Source: Paenibacillus humicus NBRC 102415 (GTDB lineage Bacteria; Bacillota; Bacilli; Paenibacillales; Paenibacillaceae). From it: DNA of 43,116 bases. The position numbers were made by a program, and so were the translations under genes. The notes below the pieces were generated by a model that saw nothing but the letters and a program-made list of their open reading frames with translations, did no database searches and was not told the origin of the DNA. Positions within the stretch are counted from its first letter, which is position 1. Each line of letters opens with the position of its first letter. The stretch covers positions 1 to 43,116 of the forward strand of contig NZ_BIMD01000042.1 in NCBI RefSeq assembly GCF_004000905.1, written 5' to 3'. Shown here in pieces: positions 23,478 through 30,954 of this stretch.

Positions 23478-23548
23478 AAGGGGAACGGCTCGGCTGCGGC
23501 CGGACTTGCTCCGCAATCGGCCCCTCCCATTCTGGCGTCGGCGAATCA

Positions 23549-26068
23549 TCACGCCGGCTGCCCGGAAGCTGCATGCGCCTGCAGCAGCTCAGCGACATCG
23601 TCATGGCCATGGTCCTTGGCGAAGCTTAGAGCCGTGTTGCCATGCTTGTCCCGCACATCGGGATCTGCCCCTGCCGCGAGCAGCAGCTCTACGCAGTCAT
23701 ATCGCCCGTTGTAGGAGGCGATCATGAGCGGCGTCTCTCCGTCCGAATGGCAAGTATGGACCGGCTCTGCGCCCGCATCCAGCAGGAGCTTCAAAATCCT
23801 CGCATGACCGTACATGCATACTGGCGACAGCACCGATCGGCCGGATACATAGCGCACGTTCGGATCCGCCCCTTTTTCCAGCAGCCAGCATACAGCCTCT
23901 TCATTCCCTTCGGACGCCGCCCAGAACAGAGGCGTATTCCCGTCCCTGTTCGCCCCGTCAATGGGTGCACCAGCTTCGGCCAGCGCATTCATCGCCGCGA
24001 GATCATTCCCATGTGCAGCGAGCGCCAGCGGAAGCATGTTGCCATATAGGCGATTGGAATCCGCTCCTAGAGCAAGCCAGAGCCGCACCGAGCCGAAGCT
24101 TTTTTTACCGATAGCCTGCATCAGGAACTTGGCCGCGATGCCTTTCCAGACATGGGCAGGATGGTATCGGACGCTGTCCGGTTCGCTTTGGAATAGAATT
24201 CCCTGCCTATGCCCGGCGGCCTGCTCCCGGACTTTGTTGTACTTCCGATCCGTATTGAGGACGATGATCGTCGTTCCGGCCGGCAGCGCCTCCTCCTGGG
24301 ACAGATTGCGGACCACATGCCTAGCCAGCTCGCTCGGTCGAATGCGCCACTTCCGCTTGTTCCTCACCAGCAGGACAAACTTGCCCTTCTCCGGGAAATG
24401 TTCGACCTTTTTCCTGACGAGGCAAGCCTCCCTAAGAATCGGATACTGCCGCAGCTCCTTCGCCAGCGCCGCGACCTGGTAATCCTCCAGCCCATGCGGC
24501 TCGAAGCGGTCGCCCGGCGACACCTGCTCGCGCTCCCGCCGGGCCAGACGGAGGAGCTCTGCATAGCGGCCGAGGAATTCCTTCCACTTCCCGGCCTCAG
24601 TCTCGTTGTCCAGCTTCGAATAATACCCGATCAGCTCGACGCAGCAGGCAACCGTATACTCCTCATCCAGCTCCATCGCCCGGGTCAGATAGAATACCGC
24701 ACTGTCCTCCAGAGTCCGATCCTCTTGCCCCAGCATGGCCAAGCCCGCAGCCAAGTAAGCATGCGCCAGCCGGTCATTCCGATGGAGCAGCTCCTCGTAC
24801 AACGGCAGCGCCTGGGCGAAGCCGTGCAGCTCCTCCGCAAGCTTCGATAACGTCCACAGCTGCTGCTCGGTCAGCTCCGACCGGTCCTCCTGCTCCAGGC
24901 TGGCGTATTCTTCACGGATGGATCGGAAGTACTCCATCCTCTCCAACCAGGCCGGCCCCGCCTGCTCCTGCCAGGACTCGTTCAGCTGCCGGGTCAGCGA
25001 GCCGATGGCATCCCCAAGAAGCCCATGCGCGGATGAATGAGCCGCCAGAGCGGGAATGCTTGCCGGCTCCCCCAATGCGTCCAGTCTGTCATGCAGCGAG
25101 GGATGCGTATCGTCGAATTCCGTCTCCATGCGCAGAGCGTCCTTCAACGACCTTTCCATATCCGGGTTCGGGTATGCTGGAGGCTGCTCGAAAAACTGCT
25201 GCATCATGGAATAGACCGGAGGAGGAGCTTGCTGCGCCTGAGCCAGCTTATCCACCTCAGGCCAGAATTTGCGGTCAAGCTGCGCATGCTGCACCCTCAG
25301 CTTCACGAGCGCATCAGCCATGGAGCGGGAGCCTGCCGCTTCCGCCGCCAATCGATCCGCCTCGTATTCGTTTTCCCTCGCCAATACGAACGTATACGCA
25401 TTCAGCTTGGGCCCATACCAGTCCAGGAACCGTTTGAACAAAACGATCCACCCGCTGTCCTTTTCCTCGAGCTTCTCGATCAGCTGTCCCCAGATTCTTC
25501 TTACGCGATAAATCCAGCCGTGGAATTTGGAATGGGACCGCGACAGATGCGCCATCTCATGCGCCAGTACAGCGCGGAATTCGTCCGGCGACAAAGCTTG
25601 CATGAGCGGAAGGCCGAGCATGAGGTAGCTGCGATGCCACCCAAGCAGGCCGAGCCTCGGAATTTGCACGACGGCAGCGTTGAATTCACTCGTGAGCAGC
25701 ACTTTATGGATCCGGATCGTTTGCAGGCTCTTGCCCAGGCTCTCGATCTCGCGATATAATTCCGGCGCCGAGCGCGGTGTCAGCACGATGCCCTCGGGCT
25801 CATCGAACTTGATCCTCAGGGAGCGCAGCATGACCCAGATAAGCCCGCCGATCGGAAGGCCCAGCTTCAATAGAAGGACCGGATGGGTCAGCGTGCTCAT
25901 GACGAGTACGACAACCAGCGCCGCAAGCAGGAGCAGAATCCCGATCATATAGGAGAAGCCGACGCCTACCATCCCCAGCACCTTAAGCCGGTATCCCTTT
26001 GGATTGGACCGCGATTTCCCTTCCAATTGCTTGACTAGCTCTGCAAACTGTTCTTTTGTCAACCTCAA
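23549..26068 (-). CDS. M48-type membrane metalloprotease fused to C-terminal ankyrin repeats
   Basis: Large protein of 839 residues. Two membrane segments (about 38-60 and 62-82) precede a zinc protease domain with HEMAH at 170-174 and the third ligand in ENEYEAD (232-238), as in HtpX/Ste24 proteases. Residues 400-500 contain TPR-like helical pairs (LYEELLHRNDRLAHAYLAAG). A segment of about 110 residues, from roughly 540 to 650, is unassigned. From about 670 to the end there are four to five ankyrin repeats (DGNTPLFWAASEGNEEAV, DGETPLMIASYNGRYDCVEL). Start is a TTG at 26068 (or 26062) after GGGGGG; no ATG is suitable. It is monocistronic with its own terminator. The fusion suggests a protease recruited to specific client proteins. 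Confidence 0.85.
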   Translation of the reverse strand: MRLTKEQFAELVKQLEGKSRSNPKGYRLKVLGMVGVGFSYMIGILLLLAALVVVLVMSTLTHPVLLLKLGLPIGGLIWVMLRSLRIKFDEPEGIVLTPRSAPELYREIESLGKSLQTIRIHKVLLTSEFNAAVVQIPRLGLLGWHRSYLMLGLPLMQALSPDEFRAVLAHEMAHLSRSHSKFHGWIYRVRRIWGQLIEKLEEKDSGWIVLFKRFLDWYGPKLNAYTFVLARENEYEADRLAAEAAGSRSMADALVKLRVQHAQLDRKFWPEVDKLAQAQQAPPPVYSMMQQFFEQPPAYPNPDMERSLKDALRMETEFDDTHPSLHDRLDALGEPASIPALAAHSSAHGLLGDAIGSLTRQLNESWQEQAGPAWLERMEYFRSIREEYASLEQEDRSELTEQQLWTLSKLAEELHGFAQALPLYEELLHRNDRLAHAYLAAGLAMLGQEDRTLEDSAVFYLTRAMELDEEYTVACCVELIGYYSKLDNETEAGKWKEFLGRYAELLRLARREREQVSPGDRFEPHGLEDYQVAALAKELRQYPILREACLVRKKVEHFPEKGKFVLLVRNKRKWRIRPSELARHVVRNLSQEEALPAGTTIIVLNTDRKYNKVREQAAGHRQGILFQSEPDSVRYHPAHVWKGIAAKFLMQAIGKKSFGSVRLWLALGADSNRLYGNMLPLALAAHGNDLAAMNALAEAGAPIDGANRDGNTPLFWAASEGNEEAVCWLLEKGADPNVRYVSGRSVLSPVCMYGHARILKLLLDAGAEPVHTCHSDGETPLMIASYNGRYDCVELLLAAGADPDVRDKHGNTALSFAKDHGHDDVAELLQAHAASGQPA

Positions 26069-26275
26069 CGGCCCCCCGCAGCAATGGATTGGATCTTTAC
26101 TAAGAACGATTTCTATTTCAGTTCATTCTTTCTGATCGTCCAAGAACAATTCGTTCCCAATGTCCAAGCAACCTGTACGGCCGGAAAATATCCTATCTCA
26201 TAGATGCACAGGCGGATTCAAGCCGCATAACCGCTTGGCAGGCAGGTGAATATGAATAGGTAGGGTGATGACAAC
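26069..26275. promoter_or_regulatory. Divergent intergenic region, M48 and SGNH genes
   Basis: These 207 bases contain the promoters of two divergent genes. No convincing -35/-10 pair or palindrome could be singled out; an AT-rich stretch lies at 26095-26135. Confidence 0.3.
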
Positions 26276-26914
26276 ATGCTTTATACCGCTCTTGGCGATT
26301 CCATTACATTTGGGGAAAATGCTTCTTCATTCGCAAAAGCCTATCCCCGATTGGCGGTCGCCTCCCTGAATTCTCGCACCCGCAGAGTTGCCGGCAATGT
26401 CCTGGCTAAGCCCGGCTGGAGCAGCGAGGATTTGCTGCGTGCCGTAAAAGCCACACCGGGCATCAGCCGATCCGATATCGTCTCGGTATGGATCGGCGGG
26501 GTCGATATAGCGGATGCCGCCTTGGCATCCATCGCGACTCAGAAGCCGCCGGCCATTCAGCAAGCTCTATTGAATTATCGGCGAAATCTCAGCCAGATTC
26601 TAGGCCATTTGGATAAAACGAGCCATGCCCGCCTCATTTGCTTCACGCAATACAATCCCTTCCCGAACAGTTCGATTGCGATTGCAGGCATTCGTTCCCT
26701 CAACCAGACCACGATTGAAGTCGCCCGCCGTTACGGCGCTGCGGTCGCCCCGGCCCATAAATGGTTCGAAGGCAAACAAGCCAGTCTGATCTACGGCTAT
26801 CGGCAAGGGAAAGTCGAGGATGCCTTAAGCGGATTCATGCCGATCCATCCCAATGATCGCGGGCATCAAGTCATTGCATCGGGATTGATTCCTTATCTGG
26901 ACTCCGGCAAGTAG
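26276..26914 (+). CDS. SGNH/GDSL-family hydrolase
   Basis: Esterase/lipase-like protein of 212 residues. Block I is ALGDSITFG at residues 5-13 with the nucleophilic serine, block III is probably the VWIGGVDIAD region, and block V is PIHPNDRGHQ near 193-202 with the catalytic Asp-His. There is no signal peptide, so it is cytoplasmic or leaves the cell by another route. AGGTAGGG precedes the ATG. It ends in a clear terminator, so it is a single-gene unit. Substrate unknown. Confidence 0.85.
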   Translation: MLYTALGDSITFGENASSFAKAYPRLAVASLNSRTRRVAGNVLAKPGWSSEDLLRAVKATPGISRSDIVSVWIGGVDIADAALASIATQKPPAIQQALLNYRRNLSQILGHLDKTSHARLICFTQYNPFPNSSIAIAGIRSLNQTTIEVARRYGAAVAPAHKWFEGKQASLIYGYRQGKVEDALSGFMPIHPNDRGHQVIASGLIPYLDSGK

Positions 26915-26945
26915 CCTAGCAGCATAGAATTGTTGAATTCCAACG

Positions 26946-26973
26946 AACACCGCTCCTATCGGACGGTGTTTTT
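26946..26973 (+). terminator. Terminator of the SGNH hydrolase gene
   Basis: ACACCG and CGGTGT form a stem extended by TCC/GGA, followed by TTTTTC, 32 bases past the stop. Confidence 0.8.
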
Positions 26974-27085
26974 CGGTGGTTCATCCATTTATTTTCTGTT
27001 TTTATTTATCGTCCATTAACAATTCGGCCATAAACTGATTGTACAGCCTCACGCTGCTACTTCTGTGAAGAAAGGAACATCATCT

Positions 27086-27715
27086 ATGGGAATTCATGCG
27101 TATTTTCAATCCTTGAACGATCTCGAACGCATCATTCGCTGTCCCGGCAAATTCAAGTTTGAAGAGCATAGCGTGTCCGCGCATTCCTGGAAAGTCGTTC
27201 AATACGCCAAAACGCTGGCGGATATCGAGGAAAGCAATGGCGTGGCGATCGACTGGAAGAAGCTGTACGAAATTACGAGCAGCCATGATTACGGCGAAAT
27301 CTTCATCGGCGACATCAAAACGCCCGTCAAGCATCACTCTCTGGAGCTGCGGGGCATGCTGCAGCAGGTAGAGGAGGGCATGATCGCTCTCTTTATCGAA
27401 GAAAATATTCCCGAGGAGCTGAAGCCTATCTTCCGCAGGCAGCTGCGCGAAGGCAAGGACGATTCCGTCGAAGGGCTCATTCTCGAGGTGGCCGACAAGC
27501 TCGATCAGGTATACGAGGCGCTTACCGAATTGCAAAGAGGCAACCGGGAGAAGGAGTTTGTCACGATGTACCGCGAAGCGCTCATCAAAATCAAGAAAAT
27601 CAAGCTCCATTGCGTGGATTACTTCCTGGCGAACATCCTGCCCGACATCGTGAAGGAAAGCTCCGATTGTCCTTTTGATATTCGGAAGATTACGAATGAA
27701 GCTCTGGAGCTATAG
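27086..27715 (+). CDS. YfbR-like HD-domain phosphohydrolase
   Basis: Protein of 209 residues in the HD superfamily, close to the YfbR 5'-deoxynucleotidase type. The metal ligands are visible as HSVSAHSW (about 31-38), the HD pair in SSHDYGE (about 69-75) and a late aspartate in VADKLDQVYEAL. YfbR removes the 5' phosphate from deoxynucleoside monophosphates; the same is likely here. The ATG at 27086 is chosen because AAGGA lies nine bases before it; a GTG at 27065 lies on the wrong side of that site. No operon partner is evident; the next 243 bases downstream carry no gene on this strand. Confidence 0.85.
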   Translation: MGIHAYFQSLNDLERIIRCPGKFKFEEHSVSAHSWKVVQYAKTLADIEESNGVAIDWKKLYEITSSHDYGEIFIGDIKTPVKHHSLELRGMLQQVEEGMIALFIEENIPEELKPIFRRQLREGKDDSVEGLILEVADKLDQVYEALTELQRGNREKEFVTMYREALIKIKKIKLHCVDYFLANILPDIVKESSDCPFDIRKITNEALEL

Positions 27716-27920
27716 CGATTTCGCCTTCATTTGTCCAAGGGCTTAGGGCTTGGCACACGCCCATTGCCCTCCTCCGCACATCGCCCCCTCCCCTTCATGC
27801 TTAATGTTTACACCGCGAATTCTATCCTTGTCATTTTCCTTCCTGCCGTCTTGAGGCATCCGTACCCAGCCATCTGCCTTCCACTCACGTTCGGATGGAT
27901 CCGGAACAACCCCCATTATA

Positions 27921-27942
27921 AAAAAAAACACCTCATTGGTGT
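27921..27942 (-). terminator. Terminator of the small HTH gene
   Basis: On the minus strand ACACC-AATGA-GGTGT is followed by eight or more Ts, 16 bases past the stop. The gap 27716-27920 shows nothing recognisable. Confidence 0.88.
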
Positions 27943-27958
27943 CAGCTCGAACCCGTTC

Positions 27959-28183
27959 TTATTTCTTTACCAGCTCATCTATTTCACTCTTCAGCAAGAG
28001 GTACCGATGAACACTTCTCATGATCGGAACTTTGGTCAGCCTGTTCTTATCCGCATAGGTTTTCATCTGATCTTTGGAAAGGCCCAGCAAATGACCTGCT
28101 TCCGTGACCGTCAGCACGACTTCATTGCTTGTGGCGTTGAAGGTTTTTTTCACCTTTAGATTCCAGTCTTCGAATGCATTCAT
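27959..28183 (-). CDS. Small excisionase/MerR-like helix-turn-helix protein
   Basis: Protein of 74 residues. VLTVTEAGHLLGLSKDQMKTYADKNRLTKVPIMRSVHRYLL reads as a winged HTH of the excisionase/MerR type: a helix pair (TEAGHLLGLSKDQMKTY) and a wing ending in the strand HRYLL, then ESEIDELVKK-like C-terminus. The ATG at 28183 has AGGA nine bases upstream. Its promoter carries an extended -10 and an inverted repeat in the leader, consistent with autoregulation. No phage or integrase gene is near, so it is more likely a stand-alone regulator than an excisionase. Confidence 0.72.
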   Translation of the reverse strand: MNAFEDWNLKVKKTFNATSNEVVLTVTEAGHLLGLSKDQMKTYADKNRLTKVPIMRSVHRYLLLKSEIDELVKK

Positions 28184-28208
28184 ATTCGCGCATCCTTCCC
28201 TATTCGCA

Positions 28209-28248
28209 GCCAATGAGTTTTATTGGCCTCATTTCTTCTATTATAGCA
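28209..28248 (-). promoter_or_regulatory. Promoter and candidate operator of the small HTH gene
   Basis: On the minus strand TGCTATAAT gives an extended -10 (hexamer 28240-28245). Just downstream GCCAAT and ATTGGC (28209-28227) form a 6-bp inverted repeat with seven bases between, between the expected start of transcription and the ribosome site. This would let the HTH protein, or another regulator, block its expression. Confidence 0.55.
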
Positions 28249-28465
28249 GAAGTTTGGGCGATCTCCTAAACCGCTCTGCAATCCACTTTAAATCTAACCT
28301 TAAACCTCTATGCCTTTCCATGATTCCAACTATTCAAATCGTCTAAATAAGAGTTTGGCTTGACGCTCAAAAGAGCCTGGTGTTACGTTTACAGTGGATG
28401 GGGTCAATAATAACCTTGTGCAAAAGAAAGGCTGAATTCAAACCTAGCGCAAAGGAAGGATAAAG

Positions 28466-29680
28466 ATGTCATTCAGCTATCTAACTCATCTGCATTGTCC
28501 TAAATGCCTTCAAACGTATCCATCGGATAAAATCCAGCAGCTGTGCGAATGCGGATCTCCTTTACTGGCGGATTACGATTTGGAAAGCTTAAAGCGGCAA
28601 TGGAAGCCTTCCGATCTGGCTGGAAGACCGAATGACTTGTGGCGTTATCACGAGCTTCTCCCTGTATCGTCTCCGGAACATATCGTCAGTCTGGGAGAAG
28701 GAATGACGCCGCTGCTGCCGATGGACCGGATAGGCCTGGATATGGGAATCGAGCGCTTGTGGATGAAAGACGAAGGAATCATTCCTACCGGCAGCTTCAA
28801 GGCTCGCGGCGCGGCCGTCGGCGTTTCGAAGGCCAAGGAGCTTGGCGTTCAGGAGCTGGCCATGCCTACGAACGGCAATGCCGGAGCGGCCTGGTCGCTT
28901 TACGCTGCAAGAGCGGGAATGCGCGCTTCCATCGTGATGCCAGTCGGCGCGCCTCTCATTACGAGAAATGAATGCGCCATTTCCGGCGCCAACTTGAATT
29001 TGGTGAACGGACTCATCAGCGATGCCGGGAAAATGGTCGGTCAAGCCGTGAACGAGCATCGCCTGTTTGACGCTTCGACGCTCAAGGAGCCTTACCGGAT
29101 CGAAGGCAAGAAGACGATGGGGCTTGAGATCGCGGAGCAGATGGGCTGGGAGCTTCCCGATGTGATCTTGTATCCGACAGGCGGAGGCGTCGGGCTGATC
29201 GGGATCTACAAAGCGCTGCACGAGCTTGCGGTGCTGGGCTGGATTCCGGACAGGCTGCCGCGTCTCGTTGCCGTGCAGGCTGAAGGCTGCGCTCCGATTG
29301 TCAAGGCTTGGGAGGAGGGGAAGCCGGAATCGCAGTTCTGGCCGGATTCGTCGACAGCGGCATTTGGCATCAATGTGCCGAAGGCGCTGGGCGATTTCCT
29401 CGTGCTGGAGGCGGTATACAAGACGAACGGCTGCGCCGTCTCGATAACGGATGCGGAATTGCTGCGGGAGCAGGGCACCATCGCCCGCCTGGAAGGGGCC
29501 TTCGTATGTCCCGAAGGAGCGGCCACGTTCTCCGCTGCGCGCAAGCTGAGAGAAAGCGGCTGGATCAAGGACGGAGAGACGGTTGTCGCTCTCAACACCG
29601 GCAGCGGCATTAAATATCCGGAAACCGTTCAGGTCGAAGCGCCCGTCTTACAGCCGCAAGACCGGATGGTCCGGCTGTAA
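28466..29680 (+). CDS. thrC: Threonine synthase
   Basis: PLP enzyme of 404 residues that converts O-phosphohomoserine to threonine. An N-terminal zinc-ribbon-like piece (CPKC at 11-14, CECG near 27-30) is followed by the fold-type II core with the PLP lysine in GSFKARG (about 109-115), TNGNAGAAW and the phosphate loop PTGGGVGLIG. AAGGAAGG lies upstream of the ATG. It stands alone, away from hom and thrB. The last codons and stop lie inside a perfect 15-bp inverted repeat. Other fold-type II enzymes (for example a cysteate or diaminobutyrate synthase) are possible but the zinc-ribbon form and length favour ThrC. Confidence 0.88.
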   Translation: MSFSYLTHLHCPKCLQTYPSDKIQQLCECGSPLLADYDLESLKRQWKPSDLAGRPNDLWRYHELLPVSSPEHIVSLGEGMTPLLPMDRIGLDMGIERLWMKDEGIIPTGSFKARGAAVGVSKAKELGVQELAMPTNGNAGAAWSLYAARAGMRASIVMPVGAPLITRNECAISGANLNLVNGLISDAGKMVGQAVNEHRLFDASTLKEPYRIEGKKTMGLEIAEQMGWELPDVILYPTGGGVGLIGIYKALHELAVLGWIPDRLPRLVAVQAEGCAPIVKAWEEGKPESQFWPDSSTAAFGINVPKALGDFLVLEAVYKTNGCAVSITDAELLREQGTIARLEGAFVCPEGAATFSAARKLRESGWIKDGETVVALNTGSGIKYPETVQVEAPVLQPQDRMVRL

Positions 29681-29686
29681 GACGGG
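29642..29686. repeat. Perfect 15-bp inverted repeat across the thrC stop codon
   Basis: CCCGTCTTACAGCCG (29642-29656) and CGGCTGTAAGACGGG (29672-29686) are exact complements with a 15-base loop. The TAA stop of thrC lies in the right arm. The mRNA end is therefore locked in a hairpin, immediately followed by a second hairpin at 29695. Confidence 0.9.
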
Positions 29687-29694
29687 ATAAGAAG

Positions 29695-29732
29695 GCCTCG
29701 ATCCACAACCTCAAACGGTTGTGGATCGAGGC
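29695..29732. terminator. Bidirectional terminator, copy C of the repeated hairpin
   Basis: GCCTCGATCCACAACC and GGTTGTGGATCGAGGC form a perfect 16-bp stem between the convergent thrC and SDR genes. The T runs are poor. The central 26 bases (29701-29726) match, with one change, a hairpin at 39553-39578 and, with two bases missing, the ssrA terminator. Confidence 0.75.
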
Positions 29733-29742
29733 TTGCCTGAAA

Positions 29743-30651
29743 TCAGGAGTAGCGGATCAAACCTCCATTGACATGAATGACTTGACCGGTTACGTACATG
29801 GAATCGTCTGCTGCAAGGTATACGAATGCCGGTGCGATCTCGAAAGGCTGTGCCGCACGGCCAAGCGGAATGTCCGTGCCTAGAGCCGCCACATGCTCCT
29901 TGGAGTAGGTGCTGACATTAAGCGGCGTCCATGACGGACCCGGAGCGACCGCATTGACACGGATCCCTTTCTCTGCCAACGACAGCGCCATGCTGCGAGT
30001 AAAGCTTACAATTGCGCCTTTGGTTGCAGAGTAATCAATGACATCCTTGTCTCCTTCGTAGGCGACCCTTGAAGTCGTATTGATGATGGCGCTGCCTTTA
30101 TCCAAATAAGGAAGAGCCGCTTTAGTCAAATAAAACAAGGGAAATATATTCGTTCGAAAAGTATTTTCGAGTTGTTCATTGGAAATGTCCACGATACTGC
30201 TCGTAAAAGGTTGAACGGCAGCATTATTGATCAAGAGATCCAGTCTATTATAATGGCGGAGCGTTTCGGCTATTATATCCGGCGAGCTGGCTGGATCGCG
30301 AAGATCTCTGGCTAGAAGCAGACAGCGAATGCCGAATTGCTCCACATACTTTTTGGTTTCTTCCGCATCAATATGTTCATTTAAATAGACAATAGCGAGG
30401 TCTGCTCCTTCTTTCGCATAAGCGGCCGCAATGGCGCGGCCGAATCCGCTGTCGCCTCCCGTAATGATCGCAACCTTCCCTTTCAGCTTGCAGCTCCCTA
30501 CATAGCCCGGGTAATCAAAAATAGGACGAGGCACCATGAGATACTCCAAACCAGGGACTTGATCCTGATGCTGCGGAGGAAATGCTATAGGCTCCTGAAC
30601 TACCTTGGTCCGATAGCCAAGGAGAGGGTATGCGGGATAGGAGAATGGCAT
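29743..30651 (-). CDS. Short-chain dehydrogenase/reductase (GSP39/YhxC-like)
   Basis: NAD(P)-dependent oxidoreductase of 302 residues of the long-N-terminus SDR group that includes general stress protein 39. The cofactor motif is TGGDSGFGRAIA (near 64-75), NNAAVQ marks the core, the catalytic Ser is in NTTSRVAYE and the Tyr/Lys pair in DYSATKG. A Pro/Tyr-rich N-terminus of about 55 residues (SYPAYPLLGY, FPPQHQDQVPG) is typical of this group. AGGAGGTG lies seven bases before the ATG. Just upstream on the same strand is a tiny Gly/Phe-rich reading frame. Substrate unknown; a stress role is likely from family. Confidence 0.9.
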   Translation of the reverse strand: MPFSYPAYPLLGYRTKVVQEPIAFPPQHQDQVPGLEYLMVPRPIFDYPGYVGSCKLKGKVAIITGGDSGFGRAIAAAYAKEGADLAIVYLNEHIDAEETKKYVEQFGIRCLLLARDLRDPASSPDIIAETLRHYNRLDLLINNAAVQPFTSSIVDISNEQLENTFRTNIFPLFYLTKAALPYLDKGSAIINTTSRVAYEGDKDVIDYSATKGAIVSFTRSMALSLAEKGIRVNAVAPGPSWTPLNVSTYSKEHVAALGTDIPLGRAAQPFEIAPAFVYLAADDSMYVTGQVIHVNGGLIRYS

Positions 30652-30654
30652 GGC

Positions 30655-30752
30655 TCACCACCTCCTTCCAACACCAAACGGACCTCCAAAACCTCCGTTC
30701 CCGGCCCGGAACCTCCGTGCTCAAAACCTTCAAAGCCTCCGTGAAAGTCCAT
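30655..30752 (-). pseudogene. Frameshifted Gly/Phe-rich mini-gene ahead of the SDR gene
   Basis: An ATG at 30752 with GGAGG eight bases upstream opens a frame reading MDFHGGFEGFEHGG. After a position near 30709 a different frame carries the same composition, NGGFGGPFGVGRRW, to a TGA at 30655-30657. The span is 98 bases, one short of 33 codons, so one missing base would restore a single 32-residue Gly/Phe-rich peptide. It would end just before the SDR start, so the two would be cotranscribed. Either a recent one-base deletion or a sequencing error. Function unknown. Confidence 0.45.
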
Positions 30753-30915
30753 AGTGCCGCCCTCCGTTTATGAGGATGTAGACATAAGACCCTGTATTGT
30801 ATGGGCTTTTGTCCCAACAAATTCGCAGTTGGCTGTAAAATAGGCTTTTCGGAATGGGCCTCAGAATCGGGCTCGCAGAAGAACACCTTGCAGGCTCAAT
30901 TGCCCAATCGCTCAT

Positions 30916-30944
30916 CAGGCTGCCAATGTCATGCCGGCAGCCTG
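30916..30944 (-). terminator. Hairpin after the laccase gene
   Basis: CAGGCTGCC and GGCAGCCTG form a perfect 9-bp stem with an 11-base loop, 11 bases past the laccase stop. There is no T run, so termination is uncertain. Confidence 0.45.
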
Positions 30945-30954
30945 TGTCATGGTC

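Noticed and set aside
27959-28183. Phage excisionase
   Set aside because: The fold is similar, but no integrase, attachment site or phage gene lies nearby.
28360-28389. TTGACG plus TACGTT as the thrC promoter, or a MerR-type site
   Set aside because: The spacing is possible but the -10 matches poorly and the internal symmetry is weak; not enough to annotate.
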